Source: Chondrus crispus (Eukaryota > Rhodophyta > Florideophyceae > Gigartinales > Gigartinaceae). Taken from it: 64,000 nt of DNA. The notes beneath the pieces are model-generated. The model was given only the letters and a program-made list of their open reading frames with translations, was not told the DNA's origin and ran no database searches. Where the stretch lies: the NCBI RefSeq assembly GCF_000350225.1, contig NW_005179063.1, positions 1 through 64,000 of the forward strand, read 5' to 3'. A program made the translations under genes and the position numbers. Of the stretch, positions 20,359 through 30,400 are shown piece after piece (positions within the stretch are counted from its first letter, which is position 1; each line of letters begins with the position of its first letter).

Positions 20359-20393
20359 GTGGACGCGGACGTCCACGCTTGAGGGGGGGGTGG
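20358..20393 (+). promoter_or_regulatory. Polypurine tract and outer PPT-repeat copy, element A
   Basis: GAGGGGGGGGTGG (20381-20393) directly precedes the 3' LTR, as expected of the plus-strand primer. The bases before it (GGACGCGGACGTCCACGCTT) repeat the sequence at the pol stop (15851). Confidence 0.85.
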
Positions 20394-21012
20394 TGTAGTA
20401 TAACTACAAAAGAATTAGATTAGAAATTGGATCCGGCTCTGTAAGGCACGAACCTTACAGACAGCCGGTACCACACGTGTACGGGGGCACGCGCCCCCAC
20501 GTGTACTATACGTGTACGACACGTATACAGTCAGCCCCGTCGGCTGACAGTGCCGACTACAGTAGTGCCCCATAGTACAGTACGTACTGTACTAAGTTAC
20601 GATAGACTAATTGTACATTAAATGACGGAGCGGACCGGCGGCGGCGAAGGGGACAAGCACGGACTTGTCCACGACCTACCGCCTAGGTCTGACTTCCAGC
20701 TTATCCTAAGGAAGCTTCCGTTAGCTACCTTAAGGCGAGACCGAGCGCGGGTAGAGGACGCGCGAGCACGCGAGCGAGCCTAGATCCACCTCCGCCCGTC
20801 AGCGCTGGAACGTAACCCAGCGCTGCTCCGGGGCGTCGAGGCGTAGATCGGCCCGCGCGTGTGCGCGTCCTCCCCCCGATCCCGCTCTACCACGCTACCC
20901 GGGCCCGTGCTCCGGTTTCGTTAGCTGGTCCGACTTCCCCCGTCTTCTCGTACGTACGGGTCTTCCAGGACTAAGCATACACCCCTATCCGTTTAGGGGT
21001 GTTTATGCTACA
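20394..21012 (+). repeat. Element A 3' LTR
   Basis: 619 bp, the same length as the 5' copy. I count three substitutions (near 20573, 20708 and 20853). If a promoter in this LTR also fires backwards, it would drive the antisense ORF. Confidence 0.95.
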
Positions 21013-21460
21013 CTACCAACATCATCCTTTGTGCTGGCTTTTTTCTAGGATGGACTACACGGGCATACTCTTCGGCTCCTTAGTATCTTTTATTTGTTAA
21101 ACCGCCCAATGCCAACGAAATTTGTGAACCAAAATTCCCGTGTCCGGCCCATGCCTTTCTATCTGAGACTTTCGCAGAGCAGAACACTGGAACGAGATGT
21201 TCCTGTAAAACATGTGAATGTCAGCCAAGGCACGAGGATGGTGTTCGGAGCATCCGATAGCTAGCCCATTCGGCAGAACGGAAACTTCGGTTTTGTACCC
21301 ATGTAATTTGTGCTTCCCACTCTAGTAGCCTTTCGCCTCTTGAAGAGCTCCAGTGGGACGGTTCGTCTGGTGTAAGGTCACGTCCGTCGCGTAACGCGCA
21401 TACTTTATTTATAGCCCAAATTTAGAGCCGTCGGCGGCGCTAAGTGTCCCGTAAATCTTG
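21013..21460 (-). pseudogene. PIF/Harbinger-type transposase remnant
   Basis: The minus strand reads ATDVTLHQTNRPTGALQEAK, a stop, then SGKHKLHGYKTEVSVLPNGL, and near the LTR edge EEYARVVHPRKK. These match in order the neighbouring transposase at 22330-23277 (ATDVTFQPSFRPSG, SGKHKLYGYKVEVLVLP, KEFCRVIHFTRK). It has in-frame stops (TAG near 21327, TAA near 21408), a missing central part and diverged residues. It stops exactly at the end of the element A 3' LTR; the C-terminal portion is not on the other side of A. Confidence 0.85.
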
Positions 21461-22329
21461 GTAGTTCGTAGGAGGTCAGATAATTGCGCGCCGTGGTGTG
21501 CCGCAGGAGTACACATGGTTCTTTTTGAGAGACCACCGTCAGGTGTCACTGCTGATAGACGGAAGGACGACTTAGGACTTGGCCAGGTACTCCTATGATT
21601 GACCACCACATACGATCATCGGTAATTTGACCTAAGTATCTTGGAGGTGGTCTTCCGTCGTGTGTTCCAGATCTCCGCAGACGGTATCTGCTGAATACAA
21701 ATTTTACAGCGCCAGGCGGTCTTCCTTTTCCTAATATTATACGGCATCCGGTGGTCTTCTCTTTCCTACTCTGCTACCATCTCATACACACTTCTATTTT
21801 GCATATCTACACACCCCCTCTGGTGGTCCTTCTTCCCGTCGCTTTACTACTCCTGACAGCCTCCCTGAACGACATTGATTACTTTCCTGTAGGCATGAAT
21901 GCAAAATTATGCGTTCCACCATTTAATCGGAAGAACTCACTACTATGGGTGATCGTTGCGCATCGAAACCTTTACCCTTTCGCTCTTCATGACACTAGGT
22001 CTTCACTACAATACCTCAGTTCCATCGTAAAGACCCTGGCAAGTTGACTACAGAGCGGTTTTTGCGCATTGCAAATGTCATACAAAAGTTTAGAAAGAAA
22101 TGCACATTTAATTAGACGTACACAAGAAAGGCAGTGATGAGCGCAAAGACCAGGACACTGCGCAAACAAGCCGAAACTGCCCAAATCACCAGTCTTCGCT
22201 CGGCTGCCGCCCGAGCTGGTTCGCAACAACACCGGCCCTAAAGCCTCTCCGGGCAGCGGACTGGCGTTTTTCTCTGTAGTTCTTCTGTATAGGTCTTCGA
22301 CGTTCGATCTGTGAGGTACCTATCTTGTA
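21461..22329. other. No gene seen; pyrimidine-rich spacer
   Basis: This contains several loose copies of GGTGGTCTTCC near 21648, 21716, 21748 and 21817. A 98-codon open frame at 21751-22047 is low-complexity. No terminal inverted repeat could be paired with sequence right of the transposase. Confidence 0.5.
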
Positions 22330-23277
22330 CTAGCGATTAGCTAATTGCTGGTACAAGATTGCATCTGCAGCCCGCAGTGGCTTGCGGCTAATGTGAAAGT
22401 TGGTGAGGCCGAGGCACAGTCGAAAGACTGCATCGTAATTTTTCTCAGCATACTTCCATTTGCTGGAGAACACGTTCCAAAGCCCGCAAAGGCGACCAAA
22501 AAAGTTCTCAACAATTATTCGGTCGCTGGAAATGTGGTGGTGTTCCGCGACCTCGGCAGGCGTCAGAAGACCTCGGGGTGCTTTGCGCGTGAAGTGAATA
22601 ACGCGACAAAACTCTTTCCCTCCTTGGTACCCTTTGTCTGTGAGCACAGCCCAGTGTTTAGGATAGCGCTCGCTCAGTGGTCCTTCATCGAACATGTCAA
22701 ATTCTGCGCAGGTCTTCCTCAGCTGCTTGCGATGGAACGATTGCATCTGCTGGAATAGAACCAGATCCGAGACAGACCCCGGTTCATGGAGACTAGCCCC
22801 CAGCGCCAAACCACATGGCAGTACCAACACCTCGACTTTGTAGCCATATAATTTGTGCTTTCCGGAAAAGTACTTCTTGCCCTCCTCAATACTCCCAGAG
22901 GGCCTAAAACTTGGTTGAAACGTCACGTCGGTGGCAAAATGTGCCATGGGATAATTGGAAAAACAGCGGGTTTTCGATTTCAGGAGGTCCATGGTCCACT
23001 TTCGTGCTTGATACTCCACATAATTCTCATAGACCGCCTCTGAAATCAAATGCACAAACTTCATAATGAGCCTCTCGAAGGACGAGGCAAAAATTCCAAA
23101 CATTCGGGCAAGGAAGTCCCAGTTTCCCCCGTGCTTAAGGAAGGCCAGCGTCATGAAGAGCATGTCCTTGGAATTTTGTGCACTCTTGCGGCCCCGTCCA
23201 ACATTAAAGTTGGACTTTATGAATTCCTCAAACCCTGACCATATGGCCATAAATTCCTGCGGCTCAAAGTTGGTCAT
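22330..23277 (-). CDS. PIF/Harbinger-type DDE transposase
   Basis: Cuts and rejoins element ends for cut-and-paste transposition (DDE_Tnp_4-type nuclease). The 315 codons start MTNFEPQEFMAIW, with an N-terminal helical DNA-binding-like region (1-75) and a catalytic core whose triad is visible: D117 (ATDVTF), D214 (LTDKGYQGG) and E257 (RIIVENFFGR), plus the family-typical GKHKLYGYKVEV stretch. A second minus-strand frame, 23465-23274 (MAPLSSEDAAAAL..., acidic), overlaps the start by four bases in another frame and looks like the natural N-terminus, so a single-base shift near 23275 may have split a ~378-residue protein. The core is uninterrupted. No Myb-like partner gene was found nearby. Confidence 0.85.
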   Translation of the reverse strand: MTNFEPQEFMAIWSGFEEFIKSNFNVGRGRKSAQNSKDMLFMTLAFLKHGGNWDFLARMFGIFASSFERLIMKFVHLISEAVYENYVEYQARKWTMDLLKSKTRCFSNYPMAHFATDVTFQPSFRPSGSIEEGKKYFSGKHKLYGYKVEVLVLPCGLALGASLHEPGSVSDLVLFQQMQSFHRKQLRKTCAEFDMFDEGPLSERYPKHWAVLTDKGYQGGKEFCRVIHFTRKAPRGLLTPAEVAEHHHISSDRIIVENFFGRLCGLWNVFSSKWKYAEKNYDAVFRLCLGLTNFHISRKPLRAADAILYQQLANR

Positions 23278-23506
23278 CTCGAGGATCGATGAGCACCGTC
23301 TTGATCGTAGATTGCATCGAACACCGGGGAATCGCTGCCAGCGTCTTCATCAGAATCGGCAGGGCGGCCTTCGCTGTACTGTTCGAGCTCATTGCGGCGC
23401 TCGATAGCAACGGACGACAATGCCACGAGCGCCGCTGCAGCGTCCTCACTGCTGAGGGGTGCCATCTTTGCGGCAGCGGCAATGGGGGCTTGAGAGACGG
23501 TGACAC

Positions 23507-23812
23507 TGGGTATGTGGGACTTGTTTGTTGATCGATGTCCTTCCTGTTCAGCGGCTACAGCCGCTAGGGCGGCAACTGCTCTACATTTGAAATTTCGATG
23601 TCATTTCTGAAATGACATGGTCTTTTCCTGGGTCCGTTTTGTATTTTGGAAAGGCGCGCAGTTGTGGGAGCGCCACGTTGCCGACGTTGCCCCGTCTGAA
23701 AGCGAATATGAAAGTCATTTGTACAGTTCATGGTGTACTACACAATCACTACAGTGTTTCGTGAGACGGATCGGAATATCGCTATTTTATTGGCTCTCTA
23801 TGCTGTCTCCGG
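23507..23812. other. No gene seen
   Basis: Sequence between the transposase N-terminal frame and the LTR of element B. It includes a short palindrome TGTCATTTCTGAAATGACA near 23600. No terminal inverted repeats were identified. Confidence 0.4.
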
Positions 23813-24876
23813 TGTAGTGCAATAATGGGCTCTACATGGGGGTGGAACGAAAGGAAAATAATTGGATATGACAAGTAGTCCGGGTTGGGGGACACACGTG
23901 TGAATAATTGCACAGTTTTAATTTTTAATTATTTTATTTTATTTAGTTAATTACTTGGCATTAATTTTGCTGACATTAGATTAGATCTAGGATCTAGCGC
24001 TGCGAGCTACTGTAGTGGCTCCGGCTGGGAAATATATACCTTAGCCCGCTGACCACCAAGTCAGTAAAGGTAACCCGAGTTGCCGGAGTTAAATCTCGCC
24101 TTCGTCGAAGACCGCTTCCGTTCACGCGACGCGCTTCACTTCTACGCTGCTAACGACATTCTCTAATGCTCGGGGTTCCCTTCCCTTATCCTTTTACCCT
24201 TTTCTATCTCTAATTCCTATCCTTTTCTTTCTCCACCTCTATTTTCCCCGTAATTGTGTTGGTTCCATTGGAGTCGGTCGCGACCGATCCGGTGTTGGTG
24301 TGATTGCCATCGGGCTGCACGAAGGTCGTAGCGCTGCTACAGTGTCCTGTTCCGTCGGAAGGCTGTTGCAACGACGCCTTCTTCGAAGGTCTTATCATAC
24401 AAGACAGTGTTGGTACCACCAACCGCGATTGCGATCGCATTGGTGTCGGTGTTTTGCCATCGAGCAACACGTTGGTCGTAGCGTTGCTACATAGTTACGT
24501 TCCCGTCGGGTAGTGCTAATCGAGCCCCCGTCGAAGACCTTGACTTATACGCAAGGTGCTGAAGACGCTCGTCGAGCATTGGCCTTACAACCCAGCGAAC
24601 CGCGGTTACATTCTCGTACACAAGCCCAACCCGCACTCGCCGAGCACTCAAGTCTTCACAAGCCTCTACCACCATTATTCTCCCGAGCCGGGCATCTTTC
24701 CTTAACCCCCCCGTCGGAGTGGAGCTACCGGGGGCCGCAAGCTCACACAAGGGGAAAGGGAGTCTGGAACGCTCCGTAGCGCGTGCCATCGGCAGTGGTT
24801 GTTTTTGTTGCTGTTTTTCTTCTTTTTGTTTGACCGTCGGACTGGGTTCGCGGCCTGCCAGGCACATTGCACTACA
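23813..24876 (+). repeat. Element B 5' LTR
   Basis: 1064 bp, TGTAGTGCAATAATGG to GGCACATTGCACTACA. It contains an A/T-rich stretch (23920-23970), a TATATACC motif near 24035 that could be a TATA box, and pyrimidine-rich sequence toward the end. Confidence 0.93.
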
Positions 24877-24880
24877 AAAT

Positions 24881-24898
24881 TGGTCTCCCGACCTAGAA
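24881..24898 (+). promoter_or_regulatory. Primer-binding site, element B
   Basis: TGGTCTCCCGACCTAGAA four bases after the 5' LTR. It is identical to the 18-mer in element A although the two families share little else at the nucleotide level. Confidence 0.85.
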
Positions 24899-25011
24899 AC
24901 TGCGTGCGTGGAGACGCACTACATAAGTGGTCTCGGTGACGTAAGTTTATTTGCCGTATCGTAGTGTTCTCTTTTTTTTGTTTTGTTTAAGTTCGTTCAT
25001 TTGTGACGAAC

Positions 25012-27101
25012 CATGTCGACAGTTGCCCCCGGAGACGTCGGTCCCGGGGCGAGTCGAAGCGGATCGGCAAGGGCGTCGAGGTTCCCGCGAGGTCCTCGCA
25101 CCCGAAGCCAGGCCAATACGGCCACGGATCCCGAAAGGTCAAGAATCCTCGACGAGGATTGAAGGCGACAAGGATAACCTGGAAACCAGGTTACAGAAGA
25201 TGATTGGCGAAATTCGCCAGGAGACGAAGAAGGATCTCGAGGCTGAATTAGCCCTCGTGCACAAGCAACTGGAGTTGCAAACCTCCGAGTTCCACGCCGC
25301 GTTGGAAGAGCTGACAGCTCGCGTGGTTCTCGTCGAGAATTCGCTAACCGATGCGACCAAGGGCCGAGAGCCGGAGGTATTCGAATCGCTGCAGCTCGCC
25401 GCCAAGGAAGCGCGGCGAGACGCGAATCAAGCCCTGGAGACTCTGGCCAAAACAAGGGGCAGCATCGATGATAAATTTGACCGCGCCTCGCGCCGCCTCA
25501 AGGACCTTGAGCTGGCTGCCGGCCAGTCAGGACCAAGGTTAGAGGAAGGGCCGCTCTCCGGCGAAGAAAGGCCTGAAGACCGAGCGAAGAGGGAAAAGTT
25601 TGTCCGAATTAGGGACTCCAAACTAAGAAGTTTCAAGACGGCCAAAGGCCGAAAGAAGAAAGCTTACTGGAGTGATGACCGTGAAAATTTCGACTCAAAT
25701 TCGGAGTCGAATGGTTCAGAAGGAAATGGTGGCGACGGTTCGTCGAACCACTCAGGATATTCCGACCGACGATCAGCGGAAGGAAATGGAATTTCATCGA
25801 ATAAGAAGAGCTACAAGAGAGGCGGAATTACTTCGTCCTCCTCGCGAAGGGATGTGGACGTGGAGCCAGAAAATATCGCGACCCGACGTGGTCCGCGATG
25901 GGAGGAGTTGGAGGAATTAAATCCGACCGACTACCTCTTCAAGAAGTTGCTTTCGTATCGGACGTACAGCTTGCGGAACCCGCAGACGTATTTGTCTAGC
26001 GGCCGGCGGTCCGCCGTGCGAAAAATTAGAAGAGACATACCACCGAAGGTGAAAAGAGACAATACGTTCACCGGCGATGATGGCGTGTTGGTTCTGGATT
26101 TCTTGGCCAAGCTGGTTCAAGAATTCGACACGCAAGAGATGAACAAAGGTCAAGCGATCCGCTTGTTGCCGGCGTTCCTCGGCGGAATAGCCCTAAGACA
26201 GTACACTTCTGTGTCACAGACGGCCGGAACCCACCATGGGAAAATTTCCGTCTGGCCGGAGGCTGTGCAGTGGTTATTGCGAAGTTTCGCGACCGATGAG
26301 GCGATCCGCCAAGCCGTGCTCGCCTTGCGAGAAGTACATCAGAGACCGTCCGAAGACGAGATGGAATTCTATATCCGTGTGACGGACGCAAGCAATCGAT
26401 GTGGAAACGTTGACTCGATGGAGGAACAAATTACAATGTTTATTGAAGGGCTCGACGCGAGTATCAAGCCAATGGTGTCCCAATATCGTCAGGACAATAG
26501 GGACGTGTCTTTCCTAAGGCTGGTCAATTATGCAAAGGCGCATGGCTCGGCGAGCAGCGCCCAGGGAAAGAATTCGAAGAGGGTCACCGTGCAAGCGCCA
26601 GCGGCGGTGAGGAAGGCGAGCAAGCAGAATTCCCCGCATGCCGCGCGAAAAATTCGCGGCGCTGCCGACCTGGCCGAGTCAATTTCTGGGTCAGAAGAAG
26701 TAAGCTCTCCTAACCCAAATGAGAATGGTTATGGAGGTGCGCTTATCGCCGAGGGCGATTTTATTGAATCATCGGAAGGAAACGGCTACGGAGAAGAAGA
26801 CCCGAGCGGCGCGTCTATAGTAATGAAGCGCCCGCTTACGGGAAGTGCGTATTCGGACGCCACGGATCCCGTGTTATCGTTCCGACGGCGCGGCCGCACG
26901 CCGGCGCCGCGCATTCCGATGGAAGACAAGGGCACAACGTTCCGAGGGCCAGGTTGGATAGGAAGGCCGCAACATCAAGGAACGGCGCCCGCCCGTGGAG
27001 GACCGAGGCCGCAATATCCCGTCAAGAAGCACGTACTGGTGTGCTATTACTGTTACGAGAAGGGGCACTCCGCGCCAACGTGCATTCTTTCCCTCCGGTA
27101 A
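25012..27101 (+). CDS. gag: Gag, element B (frameshifted near the N-terminus)
   Basis: A natural-looking ATG at 25012 opens MSTVAPGDVGPGAS but its frame stops near 25170; the rest runs in another frame, open from 24951 to 27101, so a one-base shift near 25150 probably split the gene. The long frame has a coiled-coil N-terminal region (LETRLQKMIGEIRQETKK), a Ser/Gly/Asn-rich linker, a Ty3-type capsid domain (FTGDDGVLVLDFLAKLV, VWPEAVQWLLRSF, EMEFYIRVTDASNRC) and a C-terminal zinc knuckle CYYCYEKGHSAPTC. Here the knuckle ends Gag, unlike element A, where a long basic-acidic tail follows it. A possible splice donor (GTAAGT at 24941) lies in the leader. Confidence 0.82.
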
Positions 27102-27436
27102 ATGCACCGAGTTTTGGGAAATTATGAGCCGTTGTCTCCGATGGAGAGATTGGGGATACCATCGACGAGTTATCTGAGGGTCAAGAATTGATTCGATTCG
27201 CAGACGGCGAGCACGCCGAGTGCTTCAACGCCGAGGTCGAACCAACCCTTTAGAGGGCCCGCCGCGGGGCCCGCGTCGTCGGACGTGAAAAGGAACCCGC
27301 AGCCGCAGGGAAACTAGAGAGGGGAATCTCGAAGGAGTCACGAGAGGCGCAGGTTCAACGTACTGCGTCCGGGACTCAGTCCCGTTCCCCATCTCTAGCA
27401 AGAAGGGAAGGCCTCGACGAGGAGGTAGTTGAAATA

Positions 27437-30400
27437 ATGGGTAGGCCGAAGGAGCCGACTGTTGTCAAGAAAATTCTAAGTCGAGACGAGGATCGTCCGA
27501 TGGATAAAATTCGTAGGTCCTGGTACAGGGTCAAGCGACAAGAATGTCCTGAAAAGATCTTGGTCCTCGCGCGAAAAAACTACAAAGTTTACGCGGATAT
27601 TGGACCAACGGTCGGATTGATGAGTCGAGTGTTGTCCGTGTTGGACACAGGTGCCGGACCGAATTTGGTTCGAAGGTCGGAACTTCCGGCAGGAATGGAA
27701 ATGTTGGTGTCCTACGGACCGACCCAAGACATTGGCGACGCGAACAATAGGCCACTCCGGACCCTCGGTACAATTAAAATGCCTGTGAGGCTTGGAAGAT
27801 TTGTGGCCGCAGGCGAGTTTATTGTATGTAAAAAACTAGCAGTCCCGCTAATTATAGGCGAGGACTACTGTGACCGGTTTGTGGAAGCAATTTATCCAAG
27901 GAAGAAAACGGTTGAGTTGGCGGATTTCTCGGAGGTTCCGATAGTTAGGCGGTTCTCGACGAGAAAAGGGAAGAAGAATCTCGTCCCGGGAGAGGACGAG
28001 AATGATGGAAAGAGGGAGCGAATTTCCCCTAAGGTAAAAGTGGCAAGAGCCACGACTATCGAGCCAGGAACGCAACGCATCGTGGAATGCACCTCGAAGA
28101 GGGCGGGCTTGGTTGTGGTTCAGCCGTACTCGTCGTTGTACGAAAGGCACGGGTTGACGTGCACGAATGGTGTCGTTCAGGTGGAGCCTGATAGGCCATT
28201 TCGTCTACTCGTTGCGAATTTTAGGACGTACCCTGTCAGGGTGCAAAAAGGCCAAATGGTGGCAGAATTACTACCGCACCGGAGGGCCGTGCTTGAGAGC
28301 AAAACCACCATTGGTGAAGTTCTCGAGATTCAAGAAAGGAAGAATGAAAATTTTCCTAATTCTACCAAGACGCCTACGGGCGGGACAAGATGCGAACCGT
28401 GGGATCAAGGCCGCGAGGATCAGCCAGAAGAACGGTCGAGTGGGCCCTCTGCGACGGCCTCGTCGAAGCCGGAGCAGCGGATTGAGCCCCCACCGCCGGA
28501 TGTGGAGGACCTCGACCTGAGCCACGTGACGGAACGGCTGCGCGAGCGGTTCCGACGGATGTTGAAGAAATACTCTAAGATGTGGGATGGGACCCTTGGT
28601 AAAATTAATACCACGGTCCACCGGATCGAGCTGGTCCCGAAGACCAGGCCCATCGCACAAGCTCCCTACCGAGCCGGTCCCAAGGCCCGGGAGGTCGAGG
28701 ACGCAGAAGTACAGAAAATGTTAGAAGCAGGAGTCATCGAACCGGCGGGGTCAGAATGGGCGTCGCTCGTTTTATTAGTGCCCAAGCCGGACAGTTCAAT
28801 GCGCTTTTTCGTAGACTACTGCAGGTTAAACGCGGTGACGGTGAAGGACACGTACCCTTTGCCGCGCATGGATGAGTGTCTGGACTCGCTTGGTGACACC
28901 AAGGTTTTCTCCGCGTTGGACGCGATCTCGGGGTATTGGCAGATGCCTATTCCCGAAGCGGACCGCGACAAGACAGCTTTTTCATGTCACTCCGGTCTCT
29001 ACAGATTCTCAAGAATGCCCTTCGGGCTTACCAACGCACCGGCAACGTTTCAGAGAGCCATGGATATCCCGCTCTCTCCGTTCCGATGAAAATCGTGCTT
29101 CGTGTATCTTGATGATATCATCATCTTCAGCAAGTCTTGGGAAGAACACATTGTTCATGTTGATGAAAAACTGTCTGTATTGGAGAAGGCAGGTGTGAAG
29201 CTCAAGCTTCGCAAGTGCGAATTTTTCGTCGAAAAGATCAAGTACCTGGGCCACGTCGTTCGGCCAGGTACGCTCGAAGTTGACGCCGCGCGAACCGCCG
29301 CATTGGAACAAGTGAGGTACCCTCAAACGCAGACCCAGCTCAAAAGCTTCCTGGTACTTTGCAATGTCTACAGCAGGTTCGTTCCGCATTATGCGAAAAT
29401 TGCGCATCCTCTAAACCAACTACTGAAGAAAGGACAACAGGTCCAGTTGGCAGGATTCCACGAACCATGCGAAAAAGCTTTTCATAAGCTCAAAGACGCT
29501 ATCATGGCGCCACCGGTGTTGGCGCTGCCGAAGAAGGACCTACCATACTCGGTAGACACCGATGCAAGCGACTATCAAATCTGCGCTGCATTATTTCAAA
29601 CGCATCCGGATGCGCAACGTAAACCCATCGGGTTCTTTTCAAGAACGTTAGCCGCAGCCGAGAGAAACTATTCTGCATCAGAAAAAGAATGTCTAGCGGT
29701 AATTTGGGCCGTACAGACTTTAAGACCATATCTGTATGGCGAGCACTTCATTGTGCATACCGAACATGCCTCATTGAGGTGGTTGATGAACGTAACCGAC
29801 CCCAGCGGGAGATTCATCCGATGGAGGCTCCGCCTCTCGGAATTTGATTTCGAAATCAAGTACAAGAAGGGCAAGGCTAACAGCCAAGCTGATGCCCTGT
29901 CAAGATTACGGACCGCAGGAGAAACCGTCGACGAAATCGACAACGAAATCCCATGCTTTATGGCCAAACCGGCCGAGGGTACAGTGGAGGACGACTACAG
30001 TTTTGAAGCGTTAGACGACATCCTCGCTCTTGAGGGGGGGCCGTCTCTGAGGAGGGGGCCACCTCTGATCGCCTCGATCACTTCCAAGCTGTCACTCCGG
30101 AGGAGCTCATTCGCGAGCAAGCCGTCGACCCCTCCTGCAACTGCATCAAGGAAGAAATGAACGCCGGAAAGGTGAGAACGTTCAGCATGGAGACCGAGGA
30201 ACTCGAAGGAACTCTATGCCGTACCCCGGCAGAGTTCGTACAAGTAGTAATACCACAATCATTAAGGGACTGCGTCCTAGGGTTGAGCCACTACGCAAAA
30301 TTGGCAGGCCACCCGGGAGGCAGGAAACTTTACAAGACATTGAGAAGATATTTTTACTGGCCTACGATGGCCCTAGACTGCTACGCAGTCGCGAAGAATT

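Larger units (their letters stand above)
7886..21012 (+). mobile_element. Element A: Ty3/Gypsy chromodomain LTR retrotransposon
   Basis: The complete 13,127-bp element has two 619-bp LTRs (TGTAG...CTACA) that I count as differing at three positions, a primer-binding site, gag, pol in the order protease-RT-RNase H-integrase-chromodomain (integrase last, so Gypsy type), a ~2-kb non-coding stretch, a long antisense ORF, and a polypurine tract. LTR identity near 99.5% marks it as very young. Two things are odd. No 5-bp target duplication is present (agatc before, ctacc after), and the 3' flank is a Harbinger pseudogene whose remainder is absent from the 5' flank. This suggests recombination or rearrangement at this locus. 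Confidence 0.95.

Noticed and set aside
29102-30160. Separate gene starting at the RT YLDD of element B
   Set aside because: It is in the same frame as the upstream pol ORF, separated only by one TGA; the apparent start is GTG within the catalytic region.
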